A stretch of DNA of 13,201 bases from Saccoglossus kowalevskii (GCF_000003605.2 NW_003107090.1:413060-426260), one strand, 5' to 3'; counted from the first letter of the stretch, positions 1-8,914 are shown. Numbers and translations are program-made. The notes: generated from the letters alone by a model not told the origin.

Positions 1-190
1 TCCAGCGAATAAACCTTTTTTTCTATATTTTACATTCAACTTGTCAAAAATCAGTGAAAATAAATTTCATACAAAACACCCAAAAAGTCTTTTCAGTGAA
101 CATTATTTCCAGCTGAAATATAGTTTTTTACAGTACATGGTTTTACGTCACTACTACCACATGCTACATGGGATAAATATAAGTACTTAC

Positions 191-356
191 TTTGTCCATA
201 ACACTTTATTTTGACCTTTAAAATATTTCTTCCAGAAATCTTCATTTTTTTCATCTCCTTTGATGTCTACATCATTTCCCATGTTGCCTTGTGTCATCTG
301 TCGCTTTAAAAGCCGTTTTTTAGGTGATCTAGTCGATACAGAGTGGGGAGATAATG
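191..356 (-). CDS. TIR gene exon E: basic linker and start of a second region
   Basis: This 166-base exon lies between TTCCTTACAG| and AAA|GTAAGT. It completes Thr187, runs to Thr241, and leaves two bases (AA) for the next exon beyond the left edge. A basic cluster SPKKRLLKRQ (197-206) could be a nuclear-localisation or membrane-contact patch. Residues 225-240 read EDFWKKYFKGQNKVLW, an aromatic-rich helix-like segment that opens a new domain. The reading frame has no stop, and the donor matches the consensus at all six intron positions. Confidence 0.85.
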
Positions 357-3300
357 CTGTAAGGAAACCACACTACAATTAGATTAAACCAATTCTTTAT
401 TTTCATACCTCTGTAGTGGTACAGAATGATGCATATATGTCGAGATTAGAATTTTTATTATTAATTATTTGGGGTTGTTATCATATCATATCATATCATG
501 TTATAATTATGATTCAATTCTATTCTCATCAATTCACTGGTGATAATTCTGAACATTTTTTAAAAATATATATATATATATATATATATTTATGATATTG
601 ATGTAAATAATATGTTGTTATTGCAAGAATAACCTTATTACAAATAATATTATACATCTGCTCCTGCTTGTAGACATAATTTAATGAGAAATAGGTAATT
701 ATATTATTATTATATTTCAAAACACACAAAAAAGCCCATGCAATTTTTTTTCCTCTGACCAACTGAGATATAATTGAGAAGTACCTGATCAATTGTAAGA
801 AGTAACCATAGAGATGTAAATATAAAACCTGACTTCTGACTATGAATTATAGATATGGTTTGTGCAAGCAGAATTGATACCCGTAATATAAAAGCAAAAT
901 GACATATTAATGTGCATCAACAGACAGAGAAAATAAACCAAAATAATATATAAATAGTTTGTTTATATATAATTCATATTTAAATGTGAGAGAGTACCAA
1001 ATTAATGCAACTTCCATAGAATAACAAGCAATATAACAATTGGCAACAAAATCCCAAAGATAGTCATATAACCTCGGGCTAGGTTTCTAGATGGTTATTA
1101 AAAAAATTTACAAATCTTGACATACTTGGTTACCATTTTTGCTTTTTAATCATTTATTTAACAATGTGAAAACCATTCTATAGGAACAATATAAATGCAC
1201 ATGCACCAACAATTGCATTTATATTGCATGCTGGATCCATCATTTATGTGGGAGAGGAACTGAGAAAGAGGCTCCTGCGGGAATAACTTGTTTTGCTGCA
1301 TGGAACTAAGGGAAATTCTCTTTCAAAGGTAAGAAACACTTTATATTTGTTGTTTTATTTGAATTTTGTCAGTATGTTAAAGTTGTTTTCTATGGTCAAT
1401 TTATGTTTATGACTTATGGAAAGTAGCTACTAGTCTGAACTTAAAATGGTGGGGGACAAAATCCTATTCAATGAAATGTGAAAATATTACTACATTTATT
1501 ATTTGTGAACTATGTTGCCCAGCTACAAACATATTGTAAAATGTTGTTGTGCATTTTGTTTTCTCCACTGCAGGTAGTGTGTTTGTGTTTGACACTTCCT
1601 GTCATGCATGTCACGACTATTTTGAATTGATTTCTGAATGGTATTCTATATTTCTGATTTTTACTAAAATAACTGTATCACTCAATAATCACACGTGTGT
1701 TAGAAATGCAGCGATAGATCAATAAAGCCAACAGAAATGTACATTATATCATATTGCAAACACAATGTTTGTAAAAGAACTGTGTATACAATACAGTAAA
1801 AGTTTTCACAACAAATGTATAAAAATTTCGTACTTGAATTTTCTTGACTGTCTACCTCTTCTTCTTCCTCTTTAAGTTCTTTAAGTTTTAATTTGATTTC
1901 AATGATTAGTTCGTCACAGGAATCTTTGATAGGCCTGTCTGAACTAAAATATATCCATTTCATTGGTGCCAAAGTTAACTTCCTGCAATGAATAGGATTG
2001 GTCATAGGATTCACTTTAAAAAACACAATGAAACAATTATCGTGATTGGTCACTTGAATTACAGTATTTGCTCCATTATTAGTGCCTGTGCTTATATAAT
2101 GATGAACCTAGTTATATTTTAAAGTGTAACTGAATTGGGCGCAAAAAAAGTCAATTGTCCCAATTCAGTTACACTTTAATGATCCTGTGTGCAATAGGTA
2201 CAATTTTTGGTTTATATGTTTTTATTGGAGATACACTTTCAATAGAGGTAATACAGTATTAAATCTTCAATTCACTAAGTGTATTCCATCCAATTCCAAC
2301 CCAATAGTGCTGCCCATCATTTCTAGTGCTATGTTCACTGTAGCTCTTTTTTTTTGCATATTGAAAATATTCAAATCTCTGCCTTACGTTAAAATAATAA
2401 TAATAGAGGGACATGCCATTAATGTTAATGCCCTGTTGAAAAAATAACCATAAATAAATCAGAACACATTTGACTCATATCTATTTGAATATCACTCTAG
2501 CAAATATGTACAAAGCTTCTGTTTCTCAACACTAGAGGGCACACTTCCTTTTATCACCATTCTTGTGATACACAAACCAGTTTAAAGATGGTTACGTCTT
2601 TTGGGACAAGAATTTCTTAAAGCTTGTCTAAATTATTTTCCGTGATTGGCTGTTTTAAATTCTGACGAAAAAAATCTGGGGTACTCAAATTAGTTCTTCA
2701 CTTATCAACCTCAATATGGATTTTACCCATTTCTTGTGGTTCACAATAAATAAGTTTGAGTAGATGTTTACTCCTTTTCGTTTATTTGATACAGATTTTC
2801 ACTCAGAAATGTACTTTGTAGTACTGTGAAACATCTTACTAGTTACATTGAACTAGCTAGTTGCGTTTATCACTAAGTCTGCCCTGAACAGGTAATTTGT
2901 TATTTTATTTCTACAAAATTTAAACATACGGTACGGTAAGTGTATGTGTACAGGTGAAAACACATGACTGATTGAAACTTACATGAATTTCACTGAAATA
3001 CTGAAATACTGAAAAAGTAAAAAAACTTACATGCCAAAATCCATATCATTGGAGAGTTCCTCTCGAGTCTGGAGAGCGCACGGAAAGATGAGTTTATTGG
3101 AGACGTACGCCAAGGCTAACTCATCTTTACAATACTTGGACTTGACAGACGTAGTGCTCAGTAGTGAGAGAAATAACTGCACAGGAAAACAAATAATCAC
3201 ATATACAATATTCACTTTATTACAAGCGCATATACTAATGTGAATAACTAAATCGGGATAAGTTATATTTTGATAATCTTGTACACGATAAATTTAACAT

Positions 3301-6300
3301 GAAGCTATGGTAACTAAGTGTTGCATGTTTCGGAACTGTTTATAAATGCGAATATTTAAATATTACGATATCTACACAGCAATCTTCTTTTCCATATTGA
3401 AACATTTCCCGTTATGTGGTTCAAATAATATTGTAACAGGTGAAATTATTCAGATTGTTTTAACCTTTTCACCACCAGTTTCTTCTTTTCATCACAAATT
3501 CACAAAATAGTCCAGTTTATAGTCTGCACTTTCCTTCAGAAGATTGGGACAAAAATAGCCAAATTTTTTGCGTAAAAAACGAAAATTTACACAAATTTTG
3601 TCTGTTGGCTCTAAAATTGGGGTTTATCCTCAGAAATATTGTAGAATATAAGTGCAGTGCAGAAAAATTTGGACAAGAAGGTCTGGTGGTGAAAAAGTTA
3701 AGCATAACAGTAAAATGTACTGCAGTATCTTTCAAAACATGAAATAATTTGTTGGTTCATGTAGCACATAAACTGTACTTACCTTGGCATCAACAATGGC
3801 TTGTCCAATTTTACTGAGAAATTCCACTCCTGCACCTAGATAGGCTTCGTCCACCCAGACTGAGATTCCGGCAGATTCTAATCTTTCTGAAACCACAAAT
3901 ATTCAAATTATGTAATTAATATGCAGACATCCAATTACATATGCATTTACCAAGATTTGAATACGCTTGAACAAACTGCCAATTGTATTTATATGCAAAT
4001 TAGCAAATTAATAATAGGTGATTTTCTGTTCACTGCGAGATCTCACGAAAAATATTAACCAAACATTTGTTGCAAAAATCAAATGATTTGAATCTGAACT
4101 CAAAATCAATCTTTCAGAGAAGAAACTTACTCCATCAAAAGTGACTATCATCAAATTTGTATCGCACATTTATTAAAGGGGAACCGATACTATAAATAGG
4201 GGCAAGATGGCCCCCGCAATTAGTATGCTAATTCGAAGTCACTCACATCATGGCGGGAGCTCCGGGAAATGTGCCATTTACGATGTTTAGAGATCAAGCT
4301 GTGATTCGAAATACATTTCTATGGGGGCATGAACATGTATGCTAGCGATTACTCTCATCTGGTTGGGCTTTTGATGTATAAATGTTGTTGTTTTCAGTAG
4401 AAACGTGCCCCGACAAGTAAAAATCACAAGTTTAAAATGGCGGCTAATGTATGCAAAATGTCTGTCAATCACAGTTTGAGTAAGCAAGCATAATAAGCAT
4501 TCATTTACTTAGTGGACAGAGGCGAAGTTAATTACCCATGAGCACTTGATGCAATCCATGGGATTGAGCAGTTCCCCTTTAAATGTGGAAATACTCCCAA
4601 GATACTTTCAGGTTTGTCAAATCTCCTGTGATATTTGATGCCACTACATCACTATGGGCTTTGTTTGTCCTGTTTTTATGTTTGAGTTCATGCATAATGT
4701 GGGATCTCAGGAGAAATGGTCTATTGAAAACTATCGTAAAGTAACAGATCTTGAAGAGTATATTACTGACATCTGTTTCTCATAATCAGAAGTTCAAATG
4801 TCTTCAATCTTTACATTTATTTCTCTGTTTCTACCAAATTGCTAATTTCACCACAATTGAGTTTGGTTGATATTTTATAATGAATAATAATAAGATTTTC
4901 AAGTTTGAAAAAAAAAAGTTGAGTATCGGTAATTGTAACTACAAAGCGACTCAAATTTTCAGTTACAATTTCACCAATATCTTTAAAAATATACTAGCAA
5001 GACATGTCAAAATTCAACTTGACCGAGAACCCTTGTTGATAATATTTCCAAGTTAAAAGAAAAAAATTTGAGACAAATTGTTTCAGTCATTTTATTTTTT
5101 AATTAATACCAGAGTCAACAAATGAAAAAACTAAATTTTCCCGTCATTTTTGAATACACATGCATGGTAATGAATGACATGCACAAAAACCAAGGATTAA
5201 CATTATATAGGTATTCTACTTACAGCAAATCTCAGAAGTATTGGGGCAGCCAATTTGCAAACTCGCTAGCGAATTGGCTAACTGCTTGGGTTTTGACTAA
5301 ACAGTTGGCTTTCAAATCTCGCTGGCGCCGACTCGTGGTCGCGTCCACTCTGGGCAAGTCTATATTGCATTAGGGAACATAGAATGATTTGCTTTGCGAG
5401 GCGTGATAATGTGAAAGTCAGCCTGGGAATGGCCACAGTCAGCTGGAGTACAAGTGATGTGATAAATGCGATTACTCCACCGATATTTACTATATGGGGG
5501 TAGCCATCTTGAACACTGATTGAAACTAAATAAGGAGACAAGTTGAGAAACAGTTTCCTATATAACAGCGAGAAAATTAATTTTCACACCCAAATGATTC
5601 GTAGGGTAACATTAAACCAACCGCTAATAAAATTCTATCGCTTTTGCGTGGACAATCCCTTGTAAAGGAACACCTCATTACACAAAGAAAATAGAACACT
5701 TTCCCTGGTATATTCGAAGCGAAATCACCATCCAACTAAAGTATGTTGTATAAATTCACCAAGAGTGGGCGTGACCATAGGACGGCGCCAGCAAGATTCG
5801 AACGCCAATCGTTCAGTCAAAATCAAAGCAGGTAGCCAATACGCTAGCGAGACTTGCTGTAATAAGTATGTACAGAGATTTTGCGATGAGGATCTAACTT
5901 CATGAGTTCCATGCATGCATCAGTACAGACGCATTTTCAACCTATGACATCACAGAATGCATATTTCAAACTTTGTGATTAAGTTAAACAAACAAAACCA
6001 TTTTTTTCAGAGAATCACCCATTTCATGATTTGTATTAATTTTTCTAGAAATGTACGTTTCTATGGCAACTTTGTAATTTCTCAATTCGTGTGACTTTTT
6101 CCAATTTGCATGATATCTACATCGCCTACATCACACCCTTCGCAATACCTCCATCTTATAATTCCTTGATCAAGTTTTATACTAAAATTTAAAAACCTTT
6201 TATTTTTCTCATCCATTCCACATCTGTGTGACTATAACTTATCATGATATCTTTTCCTTGACCGACTGCAAACGAGGGTCTTCTGCTCGTATCATTCTTA

Positions 6301-6356
6301 GGCTTTGACCGACCACCACCAGCCTTTGTAGCCGGACTGCTGGTAGTAACTCCCAT
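191..6356 (-). CDS. TIR-domain protein, five-exon gene model, 3' end outside the window
   Basis: Seen: a spliced reading frame of 241 complete codons plus two bases, coding joins 6356..6197, 3886..3783, 3176..3031, 1982..1834, 356..191. Intron phases are 1, 0, 2, 1, then 2 at the last donor, and every junction keeps the frame. A TGA at 6359-6357 directly precedes the ATG in frame, so translation cannot start further upstream. Domains: N-terminal tail 1-33; TIR about 34-170 with box 1 DIMISYS (36-42), the strand GISVWVD (60-66) followed by the BB-loop region, SKYCKDEL (101-108) and MKWIYF (144-149); acidic then basic linker about 170-222; start of another region from about 225. Known: TIR domains act as signalling adaptors or NAD hydrolases. 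Inferred: a cytosolic, perhaps membrane-tethered immune or cell-death signalling protein. It is not a Toll receptor, since no signal peptide, LRR or transmembrane segment precedes the TIR. The C-terminal partner domain is unseen, so no name is assigned. Confidence 0.9.
479..498. repeat. (TATCA)4 tandem repeat
   Basis: Four perfect copies of the pentamer TATCA read directly in the sequence, inside an intron. Confidence 0.9.
566..589. repeat. (AT)n microsatellite
   Basis: Uninterrupted alternating A and T over about 24 bases, inside an intron; probably length-polymorphic. Confidence 0.95.
1834..1982 (-). CDS. TIR gene exon D: TIR C-terminal helix and acidic linker
   Basis: This 149-base exon lies between CATTGCAG| and TCAA|GTACGA. 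It encodes Met137 (split) to Ser186 plus one base. The segment KLTLAPMKWIYFSS holds the tryptophan-containing last strand of the TIR. It is followed by a lysine/glutamate-rich helix with a run of acidic residues (about 176-183) ending the domain. Confidence 0.88.
2119..2179. mobile_element. Perfect 21-bp inverted repeat bounded by TTAA (minimal MITE-like hairpin)
   Basis: Left arm 2119-2139 and right arm 2159-2179 are exact reverse complements over 21 bases, separated by a 19-base A-rich loop. Both ends begin with TTAA, as expected if TTAA is a duplicated target site and AGTGTAAC... the terminal inverted repeat. At 61 bases it is too short to carry a gene and resembles a collapsed miniature inverted-repeat element. 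It lies in an intron, so the TIR pre-mRNA would contain a 21-bp stem. Ownership by a TTAA-targeting family is inference. Confidence 0.7.
2991..3013. repeat. Short CTGAAATA-type tandem repeat
   Basis: About three consecutive near-copies of an 8-base unit (CTGAAATA) just downstream of the exon C donor. Minor simple repeat. Confidence 0.7.
3031..3176 (-). CDS. TIR gene exon C: core strands and the conserved CxxEL glutamate
   Basis: This 146-base exon lies between CCTGTGCAG| and AT|GTAAGT. It begins in phase 0 and ends two bases into Met137. It encodes residues 89-136: the hydrophobic strand LFLSLLS, then SVKSKYCKDELALAYVSNK, then LIFP. Glu107 in CKDEL occupies the place of the catalytic Glu in plant and SARM1 TIR NADases. 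The overlapping plus-strand reading frame is an antisense shadow. Confidence 0.93.
3177..3782 (-). other. Intron of the TIR gene (phase 0, 606 bases)
   Basis: Runs from GTAAGTAC to CCTGTGCAG on the minus strand. A 242-base TTAA-bounded element fills its upstream half. The remainder is AT-rich with nothing recognised. Confidence 0.85.
3460..3701. mobile_element. MITE-like element, TTAA-flanked, 19-bp terminal inverted repeats
   Basis: TTAA at 3460-3463 and 3698-3701 flanks a 234-base body. The left end CCTTTTCACCACCAG matches the reverse complement of the right end CTGGTGGTGAAAAAG with one mismatch. Inner segments are also partly self-complementary (AGCCAA.../...TTGGCT around 3558-3610, and TCTGCACTT/AGTGCAGTGCAGA), so the whole element can fold back. 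No transposase frame is present, so it would be non-autonomous. TTAA target use is known for piggyBac-type transposases, but these termini do not match the classic CCC-type piggyBac ends, so the family is unassigned. Confidence 0.75.
3783..3886 (-). CDS. TIR gene exon B: helix A end, strand B, BB-loop
   Basis: This 104-base exon lies between GGTTTCAG| and |GTAAGTAC. It starts with two bases completing Glu54 and ends in phase 0. It encodes residues 55-88, including SAGISVWVD (58-66) and the GAGVEFLSKIGQAI stretch (71-84). That pattern is typical of invertebrate TIR proteins of the ankyrin/adaptor type. The usual proline of Toll-receptor BB loops is absent here. Confidence 0.92.
4173..4582. mobile_element. 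MITE-like element, TTAA-flanked, short AGGGGAAC termini
   Basis: TTAA at 4173-4176 and 4579-4582. Termini AGGGGAAC (4177-4184) and GTTCCCCT (4571-4578) are exact reverse complements, giving a 12-base palindromic end when TTAA is counted. The 402-base body is noticeably more GC-rich than its surroundings and has no credible frame, so it is a non-autonomous candidate. The short inverted repeat makes this weaker than the other TTAA elements, and chance pairing cannot be excluded from one copy. Confidence 0.55.
5261..5360 (+). mobile_element. tRNA-derived SINE copy 1 (plus orientation)
   Basis: About 100 bases match the copy at 5757-5856 in inverted orientation at roughly 80% by hand alignment. 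An A-box-like CTAGCGAATTGG (5266-5277) and a decayed B-box-like CTTTCAAATCT (5309-5319) sit at tRNA-like spacing, then GCTGGCGCCG and GTCCACTCTGGG. The copy is GC-richer than the flanks. Just upstream, ACAGCAAATCTCAGAAGTATTG (5222-5243) resembles the start of the other copy, suggesting a rearranged or doubled 5' end. The B box has lost the consensus TTCGA, so it is probably inactive. Confidence 0.72.
5757..5856 (-). mobile_element. tRNA-derived SINE copy 2 (minus orientation)
   Basis: On the minus strand the order is CTCGCTAGCGTATTGG (A-box-like), TTTTGACTGAACG, GCGTTCGAATCT (B box close to the GGTTCGANNCC consensus, 5794-5804), then GCTGGCGCCG and CACGCCCACTCTTGG. The better B box makes this the less decayed copy. 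In both copies the antisense translation gives similar peptides around LAFxSxWRR, which reflects shared DNA ancestry, not a protein gene. It lies about 395 bases from copy 1, inverted, in the same intron. Confidence 0.78.
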
Positions 6357-6381
6357 TCAGCCCAATTTGCTCTAAAACTTT
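6197..6381 (-). CDS. TIR gene exon A: 5'UTR end, start codon and first TIR strand
   Basis: The acceptor is a T-rich tract ending TTTTTTTTGCAG, followed by 25 bases of 5' leader, then ATG at 6356. An acceptor upstream of the start codon means that at least one further non-coding exon lies to the right. The exon encodes residues 1-53 plus one base, ending at AAAG|GTTTTT (donor 6196-6195). The split codon joins to GAA (Glu54), giving KIKERLES, the usual helix A to strand B connection. The start context has T at -3 and G at +4, so it is only moderate, but the upstream in-frame stop makes the choice firm. Residues 1-33 are rich in Ser, Thr, Gly and basic residues. Confidence 0.88.
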
Positions 6382-6479
6382 CTGCAAAAAAAATAACATA
6401 GCATAACAATAATAACCTTGCCCTTGTTCATAGATACTAGTTTTATTTTGGGTAGAATAAATTTGGAAGTGTAATCCTC

Positions 6480-6610
6480 GGGCCGAGCTACATCATAGAA
6501 CATTCCACGTTGCTAAGACTCACACCACTGCAACATGTATTTCTATGCGGTCTGCGCGAGCTGCTGTAGAACGTCAGTCGAAGAGCCGGTGAAAACAACA
6601 GAAAAATCAA
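6480..6610 (-). promoter_or_regulatory. Candidate promoter / 5' non-coding exon of the TIR gene
   Basis: The TIR exon at 6381 starts with a splice acceptor in the leader, so a non-coding exon must lie to the right. This patch is the nearest CpG-containing stretch (GGTCTGCGCGAGC, CGTCAGTCGAAGAGCCGG) and offers a good minus-strand donor, GT|GTGAGTC at 6523-6518. That would leave an intron of 142 bases. No TATA box was found. The true first exon could be elsewhere upstream. Confidence 0.22.
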
Positions 6611-8219
6611 AAAACTTTGAAGTATTCCTGAACAACAAAATTTATGTATGTCGCACATACAGGGGTAATCTTTTTACAATATTCAGGCGAGTGTGAACAA
6701 TTATTTCAAAGTACCGTTTTCTGAGAGTTTGCGGCCTTTGATGGTTACCAGGCAGGGAAAATCACACCGTGACTGTTTCATGAAACAAGTTGCATCATCA
6801 AGGATTTCCATGCATCCCCACTTTTAACAACACTTTTAAGAAAAAAAAAATATGCACATTTTATTACAATATTATTCACATACTATCAGAAATCATGATT
6901 TCAAGTTTATCAGAGTTTGCTGAAAAACAAAGTCATCAAAAGGACATCATCATTACATTCGCTTTCGAAACAAATGATGTGGAGAAATTAACGTACGTCA
7001 TGCTTGACTTTCAACATGAGAATGTGGTATTGACAAAATTCTCTGCGAATTCTTGATTCTTGGCAATGGTGAATGCAGAAATGTTGTAGTATGATTCATT
7101 AATGATTTTTTAAAGATAAATAGAGTGAGAAACAAGTATTTTAATAACACCTTTCACAGGAAACCCATTCAGATACAGCAAAACCTGATCTATGTCGATT
7201 TTCAGAGTGAGTAGTTTTCAGGATGGGTGTGGCTACGATTGAAATTTAGGTTTGGTCCAAATAATAACCAATCATAAACAACTTAGAACAACAATTAGGA
7301 TGAAGGTTAAGTCCGAAAGTGATATATTTGTTTTAATTGAACCATAGACTTGCGTCTAAGTCAGGGAGAATAACAATACTTTGTAGCAGTTTTGTCTTTT
7401 GTTTATTGGTGATGTGACTTTTGGTTTGCTTATTTTTACTTTTTGTTGATGAACAATGAATGATGAGAGCCACCCAATCACAACAGTTACAACTGAACTG
7501 ATCTTTATTTTCTCGTGTCCACTACATAATATCAACACTATGCAGACTTTTTAAGTTGTATTGTCAGAAAAATTTATTCTCAAAAATCCTTCCAATTTTG
7601 AGTAACTTGGCCAAAAATTAAATCTTGTGGGTTATACAGATTGCATTGCGTTGTTCATCGACTATGTGTTGTATTGTCTTGTATTGTTAATATATTACGA
7701 CATGCAGTGACATGCCTAACGGTTTTACAGAAAACAGTAATCTTAATGGGAAATGCTTCATGTCGAATATTGATTTTGTAATATCGCCCATATTTGATCA
7801 TTGAACAGAGAAAGCCTTGTGAGATTTGGTCACTCCCTAAGACACTAAAAAAATAATTACAACTGTATAGCTAGTTGATGTATGGCTATTGGCAAGGAGG
7901 ATACATTGGGAATACAGGGGGCTATTGGATTTATTACAGTAAATACATCGTTAAATTTTAATAGAAGCCGCATCTTCTAATGGTAAAACAGTTACAATTT
8001 AATGTACAATGCTTTTAGCAAAGCGATTTGCATATTTTATAAGTAGTTAATAACAAATTTATCAAATATTTCATTCAAATCCGGATCAAACTGGATTGGT
8101 TATAACAATCTGTGCTGTGTTCCACAATGTGTCGCAAGGACAATCACATTCTGGTTGATTGGTAGACATCCACTTCACAATGCACTTCCCAATTTATATT
8201 TGACTGGGTCATCCCTTTC

Positions 8220-8231
8220 GGGGGGGGGGGG
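8220..8231. repeat. Poly-G tract (12 G)
   Basis: Twelve consecutive G after CCCTTTC, in AT-rich DNA; a simple homopolymer, prone to length error. Confidence 0.9.
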
Positions 8232-8773
8232 TGTATTTATCCGCTGTGATCTCACATTGACCATTTTGATTAGTCAATGAAACTTGTTAAATTTATAAAT
8301 ATTTTATATTTACAAAACATAAATATTGAAAATAGTTTTTATAAATATGGAACAGAATTACGTAGAAACCAGTTTGCATCGGCAACTACTAAACTGTTAT
8401 TTGCGATTTACATTTCGATTTGTGTTATGGTTGATTAGAAAGCAACGCTATATGGTTAAATCAAACTATTAAATTGCTACCTGGTTCTCTATATAACGTT
8501 TCAATATAATTGAGGTTTAATTAAACTTAATTAAAATGCAACTTTATATAGGGTTGTTTTCAATTGAATTAAATTTAATTTGTAGTTTGATATATAATAG
8601 TTTTCATAGCTAAGAGTTAAGGAAAGGGGGTAAAAAAAATGGTTTCTGGTCAATGTACCAATGAAAAAAGTGATTGAAACATTTTTAATGGTATTTTCGC
8701 TATTGCATAGCGCCCTCACTTGACGAAGTGATGAAACCTGCAAAAGTTGTATGCCAACAAATTTTAGAACAAA

Positions 8774-8790
8774 ATATATATATATATATA
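8774..8790. repeat. (AT)n microsatellite
   Basis: About 17 bases of alternating A and T between AAAA and CATTT. Confidence 0.9.
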
Positions 8791-8914
8791 CATTTATAAC
8801 GCCTCACCGCTCCAGTATAAAACAGTTTGACACGAACAGAACACGTTTACCATATGTAATGGTTCAGTTCGTCAAATCTTAGGGAGTCAAAAAAAGGTCA
8901 AACTTCAAGTAATC

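Larger units (their letters stand above)
357..1833 (-). other. Intron of the TIR gene (phase 1, 1477 bases)
   Basis: Bounded by donor GTACGA and acceptor TTCCTTACAG on the minus strand. It holds a TATCA tandem repeat and a TA microsatellite at its downstream end, and otherwise AT-rich sequence with no coding signal. Short frames on either strand here are low-complexity and match no family I recognise. Confidence 0.8.
1983..3030 (-). other. Intron of the TIR gene (phase 2, 1048 bases)
   Basis: Runs from GTAAGT to TTGCAG on the minus strand. Apart from the TTAA-bounded hairpin at 2119-2179, it holds AT-rich sequence, a CTCF-like motif near 2529-2542 and a short CTGAAATA tandem (about 2991-3013). 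No open frame here looks coding. Confidence 0.8.
3887..6196 (-). other. First coding intron of the TIR gene (phase 1, 2310 bases)
   Basis: Runs from GTTTTT to GGTTTCAG on the minus strand. It separates the first TIR strand from the rest of the domain. It contains a TTAA-bounded element (4173-4582) and two inverted SINE copies (5261-5360, 5757-5856). The stretches 4583-5260 and 5857-6196 hold AT-rich sequence in which I recognise nothing. Confidence 0.8.

Noticed and set aside
1-60. Words TCCAGCGAATA and CAGTGAAAATAAA shared with 12482-12512
   Set aside because: The matches are only 11-13 bases, in a different order, and not extended by flanking similarity, so they are probably chance.
529-792. 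Minus-strand 87-codon frame
   Set aside because: It runs through the TA microsatellite (giving a Tyr/Ile repeat) inside an intron, with low-complexity AT-rich composition and no motif.
1292-1333. Possible plus-strand mini-exon (ATGGAACTAAGG... ending CAAAG|GTAAGA)
   Set aside because: A good donor follows a short ATG frame, but no downstream acceptor or partner exon could be found, and it lies antisense in an intron of the TIR gene.
2187-2447. Plus-strand 86-codon frame
   Set aside because: Intronic, adjacent to the hairpin element, hydrophobic low-complexity translation with no domain or splice support.
3031-3243. Plus-strand 70-codon frame
   Set aside because: Exact antisense shadow of TIR exon C.
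5122-5541. Frames of 83 and 87 codons on opposite strands
   Set aside because: Both pass through SINE copy 1, and their peptide resemblance to the frame at 5725-5916 is explained by the shared repeat.
8516-8580. A/T-only palindromic stretch with two TTAATTAA words
   Set aside because: Considered as a sixth TTAA element, but the repeats are low-complexity A/T and no distinct terminal inverted repeat could be defined.
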